From: Bacteroidales bacterium | GTDB taxonomy: Bacteria > Bacteroidota > Bacteroidia > Bacteroidales > M50B96 | DNA length: 64,000 bases | NCBI GenBank assembly: GCA_018401015.1 | Contig: JAGYLP010000003.1 | Location: 110,583 to 174,582, forward strand | Direction: 5' to 3' | In this document: piece by piece, positions 41,643 through 50,580 of the stretch | How the letters are laid out: every line of letters begins with the position of its first letter | How positions within the stretch are numbered: position 1 is the stretch's first letter | The notes under the pieces: generated by a model | Database searches by the model: none | What the model saw: only the letters and a program-made list of their open reading frames with translations | What the model was told of the DNA's origin: nothing | Position numbers and translations under genes: made by a program

Positions 41643-44546
41643 TTAAAGATTTATTTTCACTCCAATTCGACCCCACCAGGAATAGTACTCTTGTTGTTTA
41701 AAATAGTCGCGTGTACCCATGTAGTAGCGAAGCGGTGTATTCGTAAGATTCATAAAATCGACAAAAGCATTCAAGGATTCATTAAACTGATAGTTTGCCG
41801 TTAAATCGAGGTGGAAGCTTTCGTCGTAAAACACATCGAGTCCTTTGTCGTTGCCCAATTCATAGAGAAAGGCCGACTGATAATTCCCTGATAGCCGGGC
41901 ATAGAACTTATCCGATTCATAGAACAAGGAGACGTTAGCTGCATGTTTCGATTGGCCGGGGAGCGGAATGGATTCGACCTCGTCGGTTGCCGTAAAGAAG
42001 CTAGAGTTGTAATCGTCGAATTCATAAATGATATCCTTTTCGTTCTGCGGATAACGTTTTGAAATTCGGGCATCGGATTCGGTGAAAGTATAAGTCGAGT
42101 AAAAACCGAAGTTCTTCCACATACCCGGCAGAAAGGTGAATTTAAACTGCGATTGAAACTCGAAACCAAACACAAACGCTTCAATCCCATTCACCGGCAT
42201 AGTTATTTCCTTCAGGCCATAGAGGTTGAAATTGGTTCCTTCGTGAGCTTTCCGAACATATTTAAATACGAAATTGTCGATTTTCTTGTAGAAGAGTCCA
42301 CTGGAGATAATACCACCAAAAGGGAGAAAGGTTTCCTGAAGGATATCGAAATTGAGGGCAGCGGGAAACTCTAGATTGGGGTTTCCTTTTTTGATATCGC
42401 CATCTTCGTTTACAATTCGATAAGGGAGCAAGCTCTCAAACCCGGGGCGAGAGTAGGTGTAGGTAACAGCTGCTCGATAATTTGTACGGTCGTTCATCTT
42501 GTAACGGAGTTGTAATTGGGGCAGGACAAAGGGGATATCGCGGGTTCTTAGGGAATCCTTTCGCAGGAGCTGGCCGCGGGTTGGGGAGCCTATTTCTAAA
42601 TCGAGCCATGCATTTTGAGTGGTGTATTCGATCCGATTAAACTCATAGCGTAAACCACCTAAGAACATCCAGTTTTTATAATCGTGCCTCACCATAAAAT
42701 ATCCGGCATAAATACCCTCATACGCCTGATAATCTTCCTGATAAGTATTCTCCCAGGTCGATTCCTCGTCGATTTTAAAATATTGTCGATTCTCCAGGAA
42801 AAACTGCTGCATGGAATCGGAGCTCGGAACCATGGTTACCGCATAATGATGATTAAGTAAGTTCGTTTCGGAGAAATCATCCACCACATTTTGTAAGGCA
42901 AGTGGCTCAAAGGCATGTGCATAGATATCGATTTTATCGTACTTGCTGTAGATCCAGGCGTTGTTGTCGCGTCGCTTGTCTTTGTAACGCACTTTAGCTC
43001 CCGTTTTAACTATTCCCCGGTGATTTTCGGAAAACTCATAATGCATGGCCAGGTTAATTCGTGCCACATAATTTTGATCGACCACTTGGTTATTTCGCAC
43101 AGCAAGACCATTAAAATCGTAGGAATTATAATTAAAGGCATTAATTGAATCTTCTGGTTCGGTGAAAAGAACAAGAGGCCATTGCGGAACACTTTTATCG
43201 ATGGTAACACCAATAAGCTTCTGCGAAAATTCAGCTGCCATGTAATCGGGCACCTCGTCGGTTGCTAAAGCATATGACACTTCGTAATCGAGGTCGAATA
43301 AACCGAGGGATTCATGCTTCCCCCCTAGGTTGATGGTTGATACTTCTTGCAATTGCAATCGGGAACGAAAATCGCGATCCATTCCTGCTGAACGATAAGT
43401 AGTTTCGGAGTTAGCATCGGTAAGCCGATGTGCAACTCGTCGTCGTAATTCATCATCGGAGAACTGATTATACATGCCCCGCAAGTAGAATTGAGAACCT
43501 TTTCGCGGATAATAATCCAAACTTGCGCTCAAACCGGTTTTCTTCCGTTGTATGGTATAGTGCCGGTATTCGATATCGGAATAGAGCACATAGAAATTCT
43601 CTCCTCCGGTGGTATCGTATGCCTGCCCTAGGGTCGGACCGCGGGTGTAATCGAACTCCATGTTATGCGCCCCTTGGTTGTTGGTAGAGGTCATGGCATT
43701 CATCTGAAAACCAAGCTTATTATGCAATTGTCCATAGGAAAATTGAAGCAAGGAATTCGCATTTTGCATCAGGTTATTGTATCCACCAGCCACCCTGGCG
43801 GTTATTTCAGGGGTTTCCTGTGTAGCCGATTTGGTTATGATGTTAATGTTACCGGCAATTCCGTCGGCATCCATGTCGGGAGTTAAAACCTTCGTAACCT
43901 CAATGAATTCAATCTGATCGGCTGCAATGATATCCATGCCCACATATCGTACATCTCCTTCGGGCGATGGAATTTGCTCGCCATTAACATTGAAATTCGA
44001 TAATTCGGGAGGGGTTCCGCGCAATTGCACATAGCGTCCTTCACCTTGGTCTCGTTGAATGGTAATGCCCGGAATACGTTGCATCACTTCTGCCGCATTA
44101 ACATCGGGGAACTGCTTAATTTGTTCGGCCGAAACCACATTTTTAATGTTTGCAGCCTCCTTTTGTATAATCCGAGCTTTAACAGTCCCTTTGGATTGTG
44201 CATTGACATTTACCTCAGAAACTCGCTCCTGATTCAATTGCAGCGATAGTTCCAGAAAATCGGCTGAAGGAGATCGAAATACATGTTCCATCTCCTTTTT
44301 CTCGTAACCCAGGTAAGTTACTTCGATTTTAACTTGTTTCGACTGAATGGATTCCAGTGTAAATCGTCCATCCTCATCCGTTGTAGTACCACGCTGAGTG
44401 CCGGAAATAATCACCGTTGCTCCCGGCAAACTGCTGCCACTCAAGGCATCTTTCACCACTCCCTGCAAACGGTAGCTTTGTCCGTTGCTAACTAACGACG
44501 AAAAGCCGAGCACGGCAATCATCCAAATTCTTAAAAGACCTTTCAT
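41643..44546 (-). CDS. TonB-dependent receptor, probably for phytate-related substrate
   Basis: A 967-residue outer-membrane receptor. A signal peptide (to about residue 23) is followed by a carboxypeptidase-like regulatory domain ('LQGVVKDALSGSSLPGATV', about 26-110). The plug domain ('QFPDVNAAEVMQRIPGITIQ', about 147-166, then 'MDADGIAGNINIITKSA') comes next and then a 22-strand barrel ending in aromatic 'WWGRIGVKINL'. It has no SusD partner, so it is not a classical Sus system. The phytase downstream suggests uptake of inositol phosphate, its products or a bound metal. This role is inferred from the pairing. Confidence 0.9.
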   Translation of the reverse strand: MKGLLRIWMIAVLGFSSLVSNGQSYRLQGVVKDALSGSSLPGATVIISGTQRGTTTDEDGRFTLESIQSKQVKIEVTYLGYEKKEMEHVFRSPSADFLELSLQLNQERVSEVNVNAQSKGTVKARIIQKEAANIKNVVSAEQIKQFPDVNAAEVMQRIPGITIQRDQGEGRYVQLRGTPPELSNFNVNGEQIPSPEGDVRYVGMDIIAADQIEFIEVTKVLTPDMDADGIAGNINIITKSATQETPEITARVAGGYNNLMQNANSLLQFSYGQLHNKLGFQMNAMTSTNNQGAHNMEFDYTRGPTLGQAYDTTGGENFYVLYSDIEYRHYTIQRKKTGLSASLDYYPRKGSQFYLRGMYNQFSDDELRRRVAHRLTDANSETTYRSAGMDRDFRSRLQLQEVSTINLGGKHESLGLFDLDYEVSYALATDEVPDYMAAEFSQKLIGVTIDKSVPQWPLVLFTEPEDSINAFNYNSYDFNGLAVRNNQVVDQNYVARINLAMHYEFSENHRGIVKTGAKVRYKDKRRDNNAWIYSKYDKIDIYAHAFEPLALQNVVDDFSETNLLNHHYAVTMVPSSDSMQQFFLENRQYFKIDEESTWENTYQEDYQAYEGIYAGYFMVRHDYKNWMFLGGLRYEFNRIEYTTQNAWLDLEIGSPTRGQLLRKDSLRTRDIPFVLPQLQLRYKMNDRTNYRAAVTYTYSRPGFESLLPYRIVNEDGDIKKGNPNLEFPAALNFDILQETFLPFGGIISSGLFYKKIDNFVFKYVRKAHEGTNFNLYGLKEITMPVNGIEAFVFGFEFQSQFKFTFLPGMWKNFGFYSTYTFTESDARISKRYPQNEKDIIYEFDDYNSSFFTATDEVESIPLPGQSKHAANVSLFYESDKFYARLSGNYQSAFLYELGNDKGLDVFYDESFHLDLTANYQFNESLNAFVDFMNLTNTPLRYYMGTRDYFKQQEYYSWWGRIGVKINL

Positions 44547-44625
44547 GTTGGCTTAAAAACAGAAAATCCCCCCTGCCTTTGTGAGATGAAAAACAAAGGA
44601 ACAGGAAGGATTACTGAGCTAAACT

Positions 44626-45561
44626 TTATTCAACTATGACTCTTCTGGTTTTATCAACTAAACCATCGGAAACTTTTAAGAAATAAACACCTTTCGATAA
44701 AGCACTTACATCGAAGCTGAAATCCATTCCTGAAAATGCTTGCGAAAGAACTACTTTACCGTCGATGGAATGCAAACTTGCTTGCCCCTCGGCAACCTGC
44801 GGCAATTCCACTTTCAGGGTTCCTCCGGAAACCGGATTAGGATAAACCATCATCGAAGGCTGACGTACTTCGTTCATTCCGACAGTAGTATAATTAATGG
44901 TCAATTTAGGAACACGTTCCGGATGATGTAAACCATCACCTCCATCGTCGGGGTCTTCGATATTCTCGAACGATTCAAAATCGCGAGCTTGATCCAATAA
45001 ACTGGCTCCCTGATCCTGACCCTGGAAAAACAAGGTTAATGCGTTGCCCGATTTCCAACCCGGACGATCAACTATCTCTTGAATAATCGACGACAAATCA
45101 GGCGAAGAATAAGGCTGCCACATAGTCCACTGATCAGAAATAACCCAAGGCACGGTAGTAGCAGTATGCATCCGATCGGCCAGTGCTTCAGTTTCGGTGA
45201 ACATGGCCGATGAATCGGTTGCTTCAGCAAAAACAGTTACGATGGCTTCATCGTACTCATCTTCGTGGGCATAAATTTCTAATACGGCACTGTTAATAAT
45301 CGCTCCTTGAGGAATGGTCACATCGCGAAAACGAGTAAAAGTGGTCATGATGTTTAAATCATCGCCTTCCCATCCCATGTCCAAATCGTCGTCGTCGAGT
45401 TTATCGATGGAATCATTTTCGTATTCACCATCGTCGAACGAAACAGATACTCCACCATCCAGGTGAGTTTCTTTAATGGTAAGAATTAATTCTTGCGACT
45501 GAAGATTATTACTCCAAACCGACAGAACCACAATAGCTAAAACAGGTAAAAGTTTTTTCAT
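44626..45561 (-). CDS. DNRLRE-domain secreted protein with T9SS sorting domain
   Basis: A 311-residue exported protein. A signal peptide spans about residues 1-22 ('LLPVLAIVVLSVWS'). A DNRLRE-like jelly roll follows (about 25-225): 'TFTRFRDVTIPQGAIINSAV', 'LEIYAHEDEYDEAIVTVF' and 'WKSGNALTLFFQGQD'. The C-terminal type A sorting domain is 'MMVYPNPVSGGTLKVELPQ', 'LHSIDGKVVLSQAF' and 'LSKGVYFLKVSDG'. An acidic stretch 'DSIDKLDDDDLDMGWEGDDL' may bind calcium. It follows the TonB receptor in transcription order (80 bases upstream of its start), but any link to phytate is unproven. Confidence 0.85.
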   Translation of the reverse strand: MKKLLPVLAIVVLSVWSNNLQSQELILTIKETHLDGGVSVSFDDGEYENDSIDKLDDDDLDMGWEGDDLNIMTTFTRFRDVTIPQGAIINSAVLEIYAHEDEYDEAIVTVFAEATDSSAMFTETEALADRMHTATTVPWVISDQWTMWQPYSSPDLSSIIQEIVDRPGWKSGNALTLFFQGQDQGASLLDQARDFESFENIEDPDDGGDGLHHPERVPKLTINYTTVGMNEVRQPSMMVYPNPVSGGTLKVELPQVAEGQASLHSIDGKVVLSQAFSGMDFSFDVSALSKGVYFLKVSDGLVDKTRRVIVE

Positions 45562-45912
45562 GTTTGTTGTTTAAGTTGATTAGTAAATTCAGGAGCAAAG
45601 CAACCTAGCCTATCTTACATAAACCTTACTTCAAGCATTCCTTTTCCTTAGGGAAACCTTAATAAATCCTTACTCACAAAACCAAGATAAAACACACACT
45701 TACAGCAAGATACATAAAAAAACCAACAAAACCACTTACACAAAACTATAAGCTAATTTAACGCTGGGATAAGACCTAAATAATTTGCAGTCTATAAAAA
45801 TGTTCAGGAGGAATTGAGATTACGGATAAGCGACTCGCTCGTAGCCGCTTTTTCAGGATTATTGGCTACTTTCACACGCCGAATAATGCACCAATCATTT
45901 GCTTCACCTACC
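45562..45912. other. Divergent gap, no firm gene
   Basis: AT-rich region between the DNRLRE gene and the rightward small membrane-protein gene. The latter's frame stays open back to a TTG at 45814, preceded by AGGAGG (45806-45811), and has ATGs at 45886 and 45913. A TTGCTTTG box near the minus-strand start resembles a -7 element with one mismatch. Confidence 0.4.
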
Positions 45913-46539
45913 ATGAAAAAATGCTTCGAACGAAAGTTGGCAACAGCGAGCAAATCGGATTCGTTTCAGATCCGATGGCATGCTTCTGTTTCGAAGTTTT
46001 TTCATTGCAATCGGCATCGATTCCTATCCATCCTGTTACTCATCAGCTTTTTAGCTCCCCTTCCCGCTGTTTACACCTACCTAAAGCATCAGAAGTACCT
46101 GATACGAAAAACAGTTAAACACGAATTATTAAGAGGAATAGACCGGAGTGAATTGGTTCTGCTGAAATTCACAAAAGAAGAAACCCAAAGCCAACTGCGA
46201 TGGGAGCATGCCGGAGAATTTGAATTCAGAGGCGAAATGTACGATATCGTAGAACAAACCCAACTGGGCGATTCTATTCACTATTGGTGCTGGTGGGATT
46301 ACGAAGAAACCCAACTAAACCTCAAGCTCCAATCCTTGCTGGCCGGAGTCCTCGACCATAACACCGACCGTAAGGCGGTGACAAAACGATTGGCCGATTT
46401 CTTCCAAAAACTATTTCACGAAACCATTCCACTTTGGCAAGACTTGATTGCCACTCCCTTTGAATGGGAACATAGCACCAACCTCAAATTACCGGAAAAC
46501 GGTCGGAAACCGCCGAGCCCTCCTCCTCAGGTTTCTTGA
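45913..46539 (+). CDS. Small membrane-anchored conserved protein beside a TonB receptor
   Basis: A 208-residue protein when started at the ATG at 45913. Longer forms from ATG 45886 or from TTG 45814, which has an AGGAGG before it, cannot be excluded. One hydrophobic segment ('FLSILLLISFLAPLPAVYTYL', about residues 37-57) may be a signal anchor. It is followed by a conserved periplasmic motif region: 'SELVLLKFTKEETQSQLRWEH', 'FEFRGEMYDIVEQTQLGDS' and 'HYWCWWDYEETQLN'. I recognise the 'E[FY]xxxGEMYDIV...WCWWDxEET' pattern from small unknown proteins next to TonB-dependent receptors in Bacteroidota. The receptor gene follows 303 bases later. The role is unknown, perhaps an accessory to metal or heme uptake. 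Confidence 0.65.
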   Translation: MKKCFERKLATASKSDSFQIRWHASVSKFFHCNRHRFLSILLLISFLAPLPAVYTYLKHQKYLIRKTVKHELLRGIDRSELVLLKFTKEETQSQLRWEHAGEFEFRGEMYDIVEQTQLGDSIHYWCWWDYEETQLNLKLQSLLAGVLDHNTDRKAVTKRLADFFQKLFHETIPLWQDLIATPFEWEHSTNLKLPENGRKPPSPPPQVS

Positions 46540-46842
46540 TTCTGATTACCAAAACCCATTGTAATAATTAACGTAAATCCTTGCTGGTCGACGTAACCAT
46601 GGCAATTTGCTTCATTGTGCTCAAAAGTACGTTTGTGAAGATCGATAGTTTTCGTTTTCCTAAGCTTCGATGGATGGAACAATGAGAAGCCAATCATTGG
46701 CTAAGTACGCAATTCATTGTATCATAAGTTAGCACTTTGGCAAAGCAAGCATTTGAATTTCCATCGATAATTCGGCGGAAATTATCTTGCATAATTAAAT
46801 GGCATACAAGGATTTACACCGATCATTCTAAAAAAAATCAAC
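46540..46842. other. Gap upstream of the heme-receptor-like gene
   Basis: 303 bases without a gene. It has a perfect 7-bp inverted repeat AGCCAAT-C-ATTGGCT (46688-46702). This could be an operator for the receptor gene, though the same heptamer forms tandem repeats at 49720-49760. No clear Fur-like site was found by eye. Confidence 0.4.
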
Positions 46843-49254
46843 ATGAAAATAATGATTTGGCTTAGTTTGTTCATTGGTCTGTGGTCCACAGCCAATGCCC
46901 AACAGCTAAGTTTAATCGATTCCGAAAGTCGGTTACCCCTGGTAGGAGTAATCGTTCATAGCGAAGATCCATACGTATCCTTACAAAGCGATGCAGAAGG
47001 AAGAGTCGAGGTTAGCTCACTTAAGGAATCGAAGGAAATACAAATTCATTTTATGGGCTATAAGCCGCGAGTGCTTCGGTATGCGGATTTGCAGCAAGCG
47101 AACTGGATTATCGCGCTCCATCCTTCGCACATAGCCATCGACCAGGTGGTGGTTGCTGCAAATCGCTGGAAGCAGAGCAGCGGCAGCATCCCCACGAAGG
47201 TAGTGAGCATACCAAGCCGGGAAATCGAACTGCAAAATCCACAAACGGCTGCCGATTTATTGACCCTTTCCGGGGAAGTTTTCGTGCAAAAAAGCCAACA
47301 AGGCGGCGGGAGTCCGATGATACGCGGATTTGCCACCAACCGTCTCATTTACACGGTAGATGGTGTTCGAATGAATACGGCGATTTTCCGGAGCGGGAAT
47401 ATCCAAAACGTCATCAACCTCGATCCATTTGCATTGAGCAGTACCGAGGTGGTGTTAGGTCCCGGCTCGGTAATCTACGGCAGCGATGCCATTGGCGGAG
47501 TAATGAGTTTTGAAACACTTAAACCACAGCTGGGAAGCGAAGAAGCTCTCCTCGTTAAAGGGAAGGCTGTTGCCCGTTACTCATCGGCCAACAACGAGCG
47601 AACCGGACATTTCGACCTCAAGCTCGGCTGGAAGAAATGGGCCAGCGTTACCAGTTTCAGCTCCTGGGATTTTGGTCACTTACGTCAAGGGTCCAACGGT
47701 CCGGTCGATTACCTTAAATCGATTTATCCTCAACGAATTGATGGAAGCGATGTTACCCTCACGCAAGATGACCCTCTGCTGCAAATTCCCACTGCTTATG
47801 CGCAAACGAATTTGATGCAAAAGATCCGTTATCAGGCTTCGAAAAACTGGGACTTGAACTACGGATTTCATTACTCCGAAACCAGTCCTTATGGCCGGTA
47901 CGACCGACATAATCGCTTAAAGGATGGAGAGCTGCGCTACGCTGAATGGGATTATGGTCCGCAATCGTGGATGATGAACTATTTTTCGGCCGAGAACAAG
48001 CAAGCATGCGTGCTGTCCGACCAATTCATCATTCGCATGGCTCACCAACAATTTGGCGAAAGCCGGATTGACCGAAACATGCACAGCGATGAGCGCAATC
48101 AAACCGCTGAGTCCGTTCAAGCCTATTCCGTCAATATGGATTGGATGAAAGCGACTTCGGGCCGAAACAAAGTGTATTATGGAGCAGAGTATGTTCTGAA
48201 CCAGGTAAGGTCCGAAGGTTCGACAATCCTGCTTTCTACCGGTCAGATTGATCTTGGGCCGGCCCGTTACCCTGAGGCAAGCTGGCAATCGATGGGGGTG
48301 TATGTAAGCAATGAATACCAGCTTACGGATCGATTGAATTGGCACAGTGGATTGCGATACAACAGCATGAGCATCGATGCCGATTTTAGCTACAACGCAG
48401 CCTTTTATCCCTTTTCATTTAGTGAAACACAGCTGCAACACGGAGCTCTAACCGGTAGTTCGGGTCTTGTTTTTCGTCCCAACAATTCCACCCTGTTAAA
48501 AGCTAATTTGGGGACAGCCTTTCGTTCCCCCAATGTAGATGATTTAGGGAAAGTTTTCGATTCGGAACCGGGTGCGGTAACCCTTCCCAATCCAGATCTA
48601 AAACCTGAATATGCTTATAATATCGACATTGGAATGCTCAAAATTTTCCACGACAACATACGTTTCGAATGGAGTGCATACTACACTTTGTTGAACAATG
48701 CGATGGTGCGGCGGAACGATCAGTTAAACGGGCTCGACAGTATTCTTTACCTCGGAACCATGAGTCAGATCCAAAGCATTCAGAATGCAGCCGAGGCACG
48801 AGTGTATGGGATCCACACAGGGCTGGAAATTACCTTTGGCAAATCGTTTCATTTCTTGAGCGATTTTAATTTTCAAGAAGGAGAAGAAGAGCTCGACAAC
48901 GGTAGTATAAGTCCTTCGCGGCATGCAGCGCCCTGGTTTGGCGTAAGCCGATTGCAATATCAAACGGATAAACTGATGTTAGAGTGTTATGTCCAGTATC
49001 AGGGTGAACGAAGTCACGAGGATTTAGCTGTGGAAGAGCAAGCCAAAACCGAGATCTACGCCCTCGACGAGCTAGGCAATACCTATGCGCCCGGCTGGTA
49101 CACTTTAAATGTAAAGGCTAGTTACAAACTAAGCGAACGCATTAGCATACAAAGTGGATTGGAGAATATTACCGATCAGCGTTATCGGCCCTATAGCTCC
49201 GGCATATCGGGTGCAGGGAGGAATTTCGTGCTAGCGGTAAGTGCCCGTTTCTAA
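46843..49254 (+). CDS. TonB-dependent receptor, heme/hemoglobin-receptor-like
   Basis: An 803-residue outer-membrane receptor. The signal peptide ends near 'STANAQQ' (residue 20). A short carboxypeptidase-like domain (about 22-105) precedes the plug ('QNPQTAADLLTLSGEVFVQK', about 131-150, then 'GSPMIRGFATNRLIYTVDGV', 'LGPGSVIYGSDAIGGVMSF'). The barrel carries 'GTAFRSPNVDDLGKVF' and 'NPDLKPEYAYN', the paired FRAP/NPDL-type boxes of heme receptors. The His normally between them is not present, so heme as ligand is uncertain. It ends in a barrel-closing Phe and is followed by a good terminator. Confidence 0.87.
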   Translation: MKIMIWLSLFIGLWSTANAQQLSLIDSESRLPLVGVIVHSEDPYVSLQSDAEGRVEVSSLKESKEIQIHFMGYKPRVLRYADLQQANWIIALHPSHIAIDQVVVAANRWKQSSGSIPTKVVSIPSREIELQNPQTAADLLTLSGEVFVQKSQQGGGSPMIRGFATNRLIYTVDGVRMNTAIFRSGNIQNVINLDPFALSSTEVVLGPGSVIYGSDAIGGVMSFETLKPQLGSEEALLVKGKAVARYSSANNERTGHFDLKLGWKKWASVTSFSSWDFGHLRQGSNGPVDYLKSIYPQRIDGSDVTLTQDDPLLQIPTAYAQTNLMQKIRYQASKNWDLNYGFHYSETSPYGRYDRHNRLKDGELRYAEWDYGPQSWMMNYFSAENKQACVLSDQFIIRMAHQQFGESRIDRNMHSDERNQTAESVQAYSVNMDWMKATSGRNKVYYGAEYVLNQVRSEGSTILLSTGQIDLGPARYPEASWQSMGVYVSNEYQLTDRLNWHSGLRYNSMSIDADFSYNAAFYPFSFSETQLQHGALTGSSGLVFRPNNSTLLKANLGTAFRSPNVDDLGKVFDSEPGAVTLPNPDLKPEYAYNIDIGMLKIFHDNIRFEWSAYYTLLNNAMVRRNDQLNGLDSILYLGTMSQIQSIQNAAEARVYGIHTGLEITFGKSFHFLSDFNFQEGEEELDNGSISPSRHAAPWFGVSRLQYQTDKLMLECYVQYQGERSHEDLAVEEQAKTEIYALDELGNTYAPGWYTLNVKASYKLSERISIQSGLENITDQRYRPYSSGISGAGRNFVLAVSARF

Positions 49255-49275
49255 TCCGAACAGTAAGCGATTGAG

Positions 49276-49312
49276 AACCGGTTGGAGATTCATTCCAATC
49301 GGTTTTCTTTTT
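49276..49312 (+). terminator. Rho-independent terminator after the TonB receptor
   Basis: An 11-bp stem (AACCGGTTGGA at 49276-49286 with TCCAATCGGTT at 49294-49304, one G-T pair), a 7-base loop and a T-rich tail. Confidence 0.88.
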
Positions 49313-49442
49313 GATTCTTATGCGAAGAATCACCCTAATTTCAAGAAACAAGTGATTTTTAACATTTTAATTCATATCAGACTGGTCATAAATCTTTTAT
49401 CCGAAATAGATTTATTTTGCATTTAAGGTACAGGAGTAACCC

Positions 49443-49559
49443 ATGCACCCTGAGCTATATCAGTGTTATTTAGAAGAAAATAACCGCTTTTTAGAAGAGA
49501 TTTTCAAGAAGGATCATTCCAGAGTTTTGCTCGTTGCGTATAAGCGAACTGCCGCTTGA
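49443..49559 (+). pseudogene. Short coding-like ORF ending inside the composite repeat
   Basis: ATG followed by 38 codons. The first 33 residues look protein-like and helical ('MHPELYQCYLEENNRFLEEI', 'FKKDHSRVLLVAYK'). The last codons and stop (encoding 'RTAA') come from a degenerate copy of the palindromic repeat module (GCGAACTGCCGC). It may be a gene fragment truncated by the repeat, or a very small gene. No homologue is recognised. Confidence 0.35.
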
Positions 49560-49897
49560 CTCCAAGCGCGTGGCAATCATTCCAATTCAACTCAAAAACT
49601 TTGCGCCCTTACCGCATCCTCAGCGCTCTTTGCGAGAACCTTCAAGTCCTTTTAAACCTCAGCGGACTTTTTCGAACCAAAAGCAAAAACAGCAAGAGCA
49701 AGAGCTATCAGCCCCCCCATAGCCAATAGCCAATAGCCAAAAGCCAATAGCCAAAAGCCAGCAACAACGAACTGCCGCGCGACTCCGCAACAACGAACTG
49801 CCGCGCGGCTCCCGGCGCGTGGCCTTCATTCCAGTTCAGGGGAAAATTAGCAACAACGAACCAGCCAAAAGCCAAAAGCCAACAGCCAACAGCCAAC
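49545..49897. repeat. Composite intergenic repeat, copy B
   Basis: In order: a degenerate palindromic module (49545-49591), a TTTGCG-type module (49600-49709, ending 'GAACCAAAAGCAAAAACAGC') and heptamers AGCCAAT/AGCCAAA (49720-49760). Then come a partial (49762-49785) and a full palindromic module (49788-49838), and heptamers AGCCAAA/AGCCAAC (49862-49897). The order of modules is the reverse complement of copy A in broad outline. Short frames across it are not genes. Confidence 0.8.
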
Positions 49898-49915
49898 TAC
49901 CTCGAACCCTTAACC

Positions 49916-50497
49916 TCAGTATCCCATCAACTTCTTTACCCTAAGCGCATTATCGGGCGTAGTGAGTTCGCTCAGTAAGCTAAATGCCACTTCAATGGCA
50001 GTGGACGGATTCTGGGATGTAATGAGCCGATCGTCAATCACCAGGCGTTGGGACAAAGGCTTGCCTCCCATTTCCTGTAAACTGCTAACACGAACCGGAT
50101 TAGGATACGTGGTACAATGCCGCCGGTGCAGAACACCACTCCTTGCCAGTGGCAAAGCCCCTACACATACAGAAGCGATCCATTTTTGCTGTGCCCTAAA
50201 GCTGCGAATAAGCTCCAAAAAGGGTTCCGAATAGGCTTCTTCGTAATAGCCATATTCCTCAAAACCACCAGGAATAGCCAGGGCAGCATAATCGTCGATC
50301 TGAATATCGTGTATAAGCTTATCCACCATGAATCGATGTCCAAATGAACTCATTACTTCACGATGCAAACCAACGGTGATGCAGTAAGTGGAACCATCGC
50401 CTTCAAGATAATTCCAGCCCATTACATCTAATATGGCACTTGCTTCGAGCAACTCAAAACCATTTGCCAGCAGGAGTAAAACTTGTTTCTTTTCCAT
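49916..50497 (-). CDS. DJ-1/PfpI family protein
   Basis: A 193-residue soluble protein of the class I glutamine-amidotransferase-like fold. It begins 'VLLLLANGFELLEASAILDV', with the conserved Glu of the family. Its nucleophile elbow is 'IASVCVGALPLARSGVL' (about residues 109-125, Cys about 113), followed by 'HRRHCTTYPNPV'. 'LAIPGGFEEYGYYEEAYSEP' matches the family's PGG loop. Members act as protein chaperone/deglycase, hydratase or AraC-like domain partners; the activity here is unknown. The gene is isolated between the repeat and a secreted nuclease gene on the same strand. Confidence 0.85.
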   Translation of the reverse strand: MEKKQVLLLLANGFELLEASAILDVMGWNYLEGDGSTYCITVGLHREVMSSFGHRFMVDKLIHDIQIDDYAALAIPGGFEEYGYYEEAYSEPFLELIRSFRAQQKWIASVCVGALPLARSGVLHRRHCTTYPNPVRVSSLQEMGGKPLSQRLVIDDRLITSQNPSTAIEVAFSLLSELTTPDNALRVKKLMGY

Positions 50498-50580
50498 TCA
50501 AAAATCAGTAAGGTATGTGCCTCACAAAATACTAAAAAGAAGTTGCTCACCCATCTATTCTAAACCGGAAGCCAATTGCA

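Noticed and set aside
46688..46702. Fur or other named operator in front of the TonB receptor
   Set aside because: The inverted repeat AGCCAAT-C-ATTGGCT does not match a Fur box, and the heptamer is also a repeat unit elsewhere, so it may be chance or repeat debris.
47917..48345. 142-residue minus-strand ORF within the TonB receptor gene
   Set aside because: Antisense to conserved barrel coding sequence with no independent support.
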